A DNA stretch of 6,366 nucleotides from NCBI GenBank assembly GCA_016201085.1, contig JACQDO010000044.1:1-6366 (forward strand), given 5' to 3'. Below, piece after piece: positions 4,722 through 6,366 of the stretch. Source of the stretch: Hyphomicrobiales bacterium. Lineage in GTDB: Bacteria; Pseudomonadota; Alphaproteobacteria; Rhizobiales; Xanthobacteraceae. The number at the start of each line of letters is the position of its first letter. Within the stretch, counting starts at the first letter, position 1. The position numbers and the translations under genes were made by a program. A model generated the notes under the pieces. It saw only the letters and a list, made by a program, of their open reading frames with translations. It was not told the origin of the DNA and made no database searches.

Positions 4722-5657
4722 ATGCCCCTTCGCCTGATCTTCATGGGCACGCCCGATTTCGCGGTGCCGACGCTGCTCGCGCTCGCTTCGGCCGGGCACG
4801 AGATCGCCGCCGTCTATACGCGCGCGGCCAAGCCGGGCGGGCGGCGCGGTCTCGAGCTACAGCCGACGCCGGTCGAGCGCGAGGCGCGGCGGCTCGGGCT
4901 TCCCGTGCGCACGCCGAAGACATTGAAGGATGCGGCGGCGCAGGCCGAATTGCGCGCGCTCGATGCCGACGCGGCGGTGGTGGTCGCTTATGGCCTGATC
5001 CTGCCGAAGCCGGTGCTCGATGCGCCAAAGCTCGGCTGCTTCAACGTGCATGCCTCGCTGCTGCCGCGCTGGCGCGGCGCCGCGCCGATCAACCGCGCCA
5101 TCATGGCCGGCGATGCAACAAGCGGCGTCACCGTCATGCGGATGGACGAAGGTCTCGATACCGGCGACGTGGCCAAGGATTTGGCGCTGGCCGAGCGCGT
5201 TCCAATCGGGCCCGACATGACCGCCGGCGACCTGCACGACGTGCTGGCGCGGCTCGGCGGCGAACTGATGCCGCGCGCTCTGGCGGCGCTCGCGCGCGGC
5301 TCGCTCACCTTCACGCCGCAGCCGGAGGCAGGCGTCACTTATGCCGCCAAGATTTCCAAGGAGGAGACGCGCATCGATTGGTCGCAGCCGGCGCGCCAGG
5401 TGCACGACCGCATGCGCGGCCTGTCGCCGTTTCCCGGCGCCTGGTTCGAGCTCGGCGGCGTGCGCATCAAGGTGCTGCGCTCGACCTTGGCCAAGGGCAG
5501 CGGCGCGCCCGGCCGCGTGCTCGACGACCGCCTGACGATTGCCTGCAAGGATGGCGCGGTGCGGCTTTGCCAAGTGCAGCGTGCCGGCAAGCAGCCGATG
5601 GCGGCGGCAGACTTCCTGCGCGGCACGCCGGTCAAAGCCGGCGACATTGTCGCTTGA
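4722..5657 (+). CDS. fmt: Methionyl-tRNA formyltransferase
   Basis: Fmt transfers a formyl group from 10-formyl-tetrahydrofolate to Met on initiator tRNA before translation starts. The 311-aa product has the usual length and two domains. The N-terminal formyltransferase domain (about 1-180) opens [16 protein letters not shown] and carries the folate-binding catalytic block [16 protein letters not shown] (108-123), including catalytic Asn108 and His110. The third catalytic residue is Asp146 in [11 protein letters not shown]. The tRNA loop after residue 33 is present (AAKPGGRRG). The C-terminal OB-like domain (about 205-305) contains [14 protein letters not shown] and [10 protein letters not shown]. 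The ATG follows GGGA by 7 nt; the ribosome site overlaps the vapC stop. No separate promoter is visible, so expression probably depends on the vapBC or def transcript. Confidence 0.97.
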   Translation: MPLRLIFMGTPDFAVPTLLALASAGHEIAAVYTRAAKPGGRRGLELQPTPVEREARRLGLPVRTPKTLKDAAAQAELRALDADAAVVVAYGLILPKPVLDAPKLGCFNVHASLLPRWRGAAPINRAIMAGDATSGVTVMRMDEGLDTGDVAKDLALAERVPIGPDMTAGDLHDVLARLGGELMPRALAALARGSLTFTPQPEAGVTYAAKISKEETRIDWSQPARQVHDRMRGLSPFPGAWFELGGVRIKVLRSTLAKGSGAPGRVLDDRLTIACKDGAVRLCQVQRAGKQPMAAADFLRGTPVKAGDIVA

Positions 5658-5673
5658 CAGTTCCCGCTTATGA

Positions 5674-6186
5674 CTATGCGGCGTGAAATCCCGCCCAATG
5701 GTGCCGGCGCGCCTCGATGAATTCGGCCAGGTCGTCGTCGCCGACGCTGAACAGGTCGCTGTGCCCGAAGCCCTTGGAATAGTCGATCACCGAGACGATC
5801 TCCGGCGTCAGCCGCAGCGTCGGCACCGCGTGCGGGTCCGGGCGCGGCATCACCTTATGCTCGGGATAGCGCCGCAGGAACACCTCGGCGGCATGCTCGA
5901 TCTCGCCTCTGTCGGTGACTTCCTTCACCGTGGCGGCCATCGACAGGCCCTTGATCAGCAGCGGCTGCGGGTAATCCTTGGCGATGGACAGCGAAACCCG
6001 CGAATCGCGCTTGATATTGGCGTATTTCTGGCTGTCGCGCGAAATCAGGCAGTAGATGACCAGCCCGTCATTGGCATAGCCCACGGTGGTGGCCTGCGGC
6101 CAGCCGTCCTCCCGGTTGGTGGCGATCGTCATGATACGGTGTTCGTTGAGCAATTCGACGATAAGCCGCTTGAATTCACGCTTCAT
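5674..6186 (-). CDS. Pyridoxamine 5'-phosphate oxidase-like flavin-binding split-barrel protein
   Basis: The 170-aa product resembles the PNPOx-like FMN-binding split-barrel superfamily, whose members bind FMN, F420 or haem and act as small oxidoreductases. The fold pattern is visible: helix KREFKRLIVELLNEHRIMTI, strand ATNREDGWPQATTVGYA, then GLVIYCLISRDSQKYANIKR with the typical SQKYANI and RDSRVSLSI (residues 53-69). True PdxH is longer and has different substrate motifs, so the substrate is not predictable. The start ATG at 6186-6184 is chosen because AGGGA (6198-6194) lies 7 nt upstream. An in-frame TTG at 6192 would sit on top of that ribosome site. The gene converges on fmt with a 16-nt gap and diverges from truA, interrupting the frequent fmt-truA adjacency. 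Confidence 0.85.
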   Translation of the reverse strand: MKREFKRLIVELLNEHRIMTIATNREDGWPQATTVGYANDGLVIYCLISRDSQKYANIKRDSRVSLSIAKDYPQPLLIKGLSMAATVKEVTDRGEIEHAAEVFLRRYPEHKVMPRPDPHAVPTLRLTPEIVSVIDYSKGFGHSDLFSVGDDDLAEFIEARRHHWAGFHAA

Positions 6187-6193
6187 AGGCAAG

Positions 6194-6238
6194 TCCCTTG
6201 CTTACGCGGTATTTATAGACATTCCGTCCTCCGACGGA
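6194..6238 (-). promoter_or_regulatory. Promoter and inverted repeat upstream of the split-barrel gene
   Basis: On the minus strand TATAAA (6217-6212) is a good -10 box, followed by ribosome site AGGGA (6198-6194). An inverted repeat TCCGTC (6223-6228) / GACGGA (6233-6238) with a 4-nt centre lies just upstream, where the spacer and -35 would be. No good -35 hexamer is seen (AATCCG at 17 bp). This suggests a regulator-dependent promoter in the region shared with divergent truA. Confidence 0.4.
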
Positions 6239-6255
6239 TTTGAGGTGAATCAATC

Positions 6256-6366
6256 GTGCCCCGCTACCGGCTGACCATCGAATATGACGGCACGCCCTTT
6301 GCCGGCTGGCAGATCCAGGCCGACCAGGTGACCGTGCAGGGCGTGCTGACCGCGGCGGTCGCGGCG
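6256..6366 (+). CDS. truA: tRNA pseudouridine synthase A, N-terminal part
   Basis: Only the first 37 codons are in the window. TruA converts uridines 38-40 of the tRNA anticodon stem to pseudouridine. The visible start [20 protein letters not shown], followed by [11 protein letters not shown], is the conserved TruA opening ([10 protein letters not shown] then a VQG element). The catalytic Asp lies beyond the edge. The GTG start at 6256 is supported by GAGGTGA (6242-6247... ending 9 nt before) and by its match to the family N-terminus. The gene diverges from the split-barrel gene and follows fmt in orientation, as expected for a def-fmt-truA block. Confidence 0.93.
   Translation, partial: MPRYRLTIEYDGTPFAGWQIQADQVTVQGVLTAAVAA

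Noticed and set aside
4857..5573. 238-aa minus-strand open frame
   Set aside because: It is antisense to fmt, with low-complexity Arg/His/Ala composition typical of GC-rich shadow frames.

Overview
The window looks like chromosome of an alphaproteobacterium of the order Hyphomicrobiales (Rhizobiales), in the Bradyrhizobium/Rhodopseudomonas/Nitrobacter neighbourhood. The backbone is GC-rich, the gene set is ampG, rmuC, def, fmt and truA, and a GC-rich palindromic intergenic repeat of a kind I associate with that group lies at 255-339. The assignment rests on recalled gene order and protein style, not on a search.

Layout, left to right. Positions 1-237 hold the start of ampG (minus strand, cut by the window edge). 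A two-armed palindromic repeat separates it from rmuC (minus, 359-1336), whose RmuC domain seems to lack a central block of about 40 residues. The short region between the divergent rmuC and def genes is split by a complete mobile element at 1400-3280. Its 25-bp terminal inverted repeats match at 22 positions and it is bracketed by the 8-bp target duplication GCGATAAC. It encodes an intact IS1595-family DDE transposase with a zinc ribbon. It also carries about 0.9 kb of passenger DNA: a 63-aa basic-tailed ORF running against the transposase end, a small structured plus-strand segment ending in a strong intrinsic terminator, and a 153-aa coiled-coil plus winged-helix protein under its own promoter and palindromic operator-like site.

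After the element come def (3352-3912), a vapBC-type (FitAB-like) toxin-antitoxin pair (4026-4711), fmt (4722-5657), a convergent FMN-binding split-barrel flavoprotein (5674-6186, minus), and the first 37 codons of truA (6256 onward). Def and Fmt are the two enzymes of the N-formylmethionine cycle: Fmt formylates initiator Met-tRNA and Def removes the formyl group from nascent proteins. A PIN-domain RNase toxin sits between them, with 10 nt between the vapC stop and the fmt start, so fmt is probably co-transcribed with the toxin-antitoxin pair.

The most interesting parts are the passenger-carrying IS1595-like element (DNA-binding passenger, possible small RNA, promoter-like signals at its ends), the internal deletion in RmuC, and the toxin-antitoxin pair inside the def-fmt block. 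I found no CRISPR array, rRNA or convincing tRNA.
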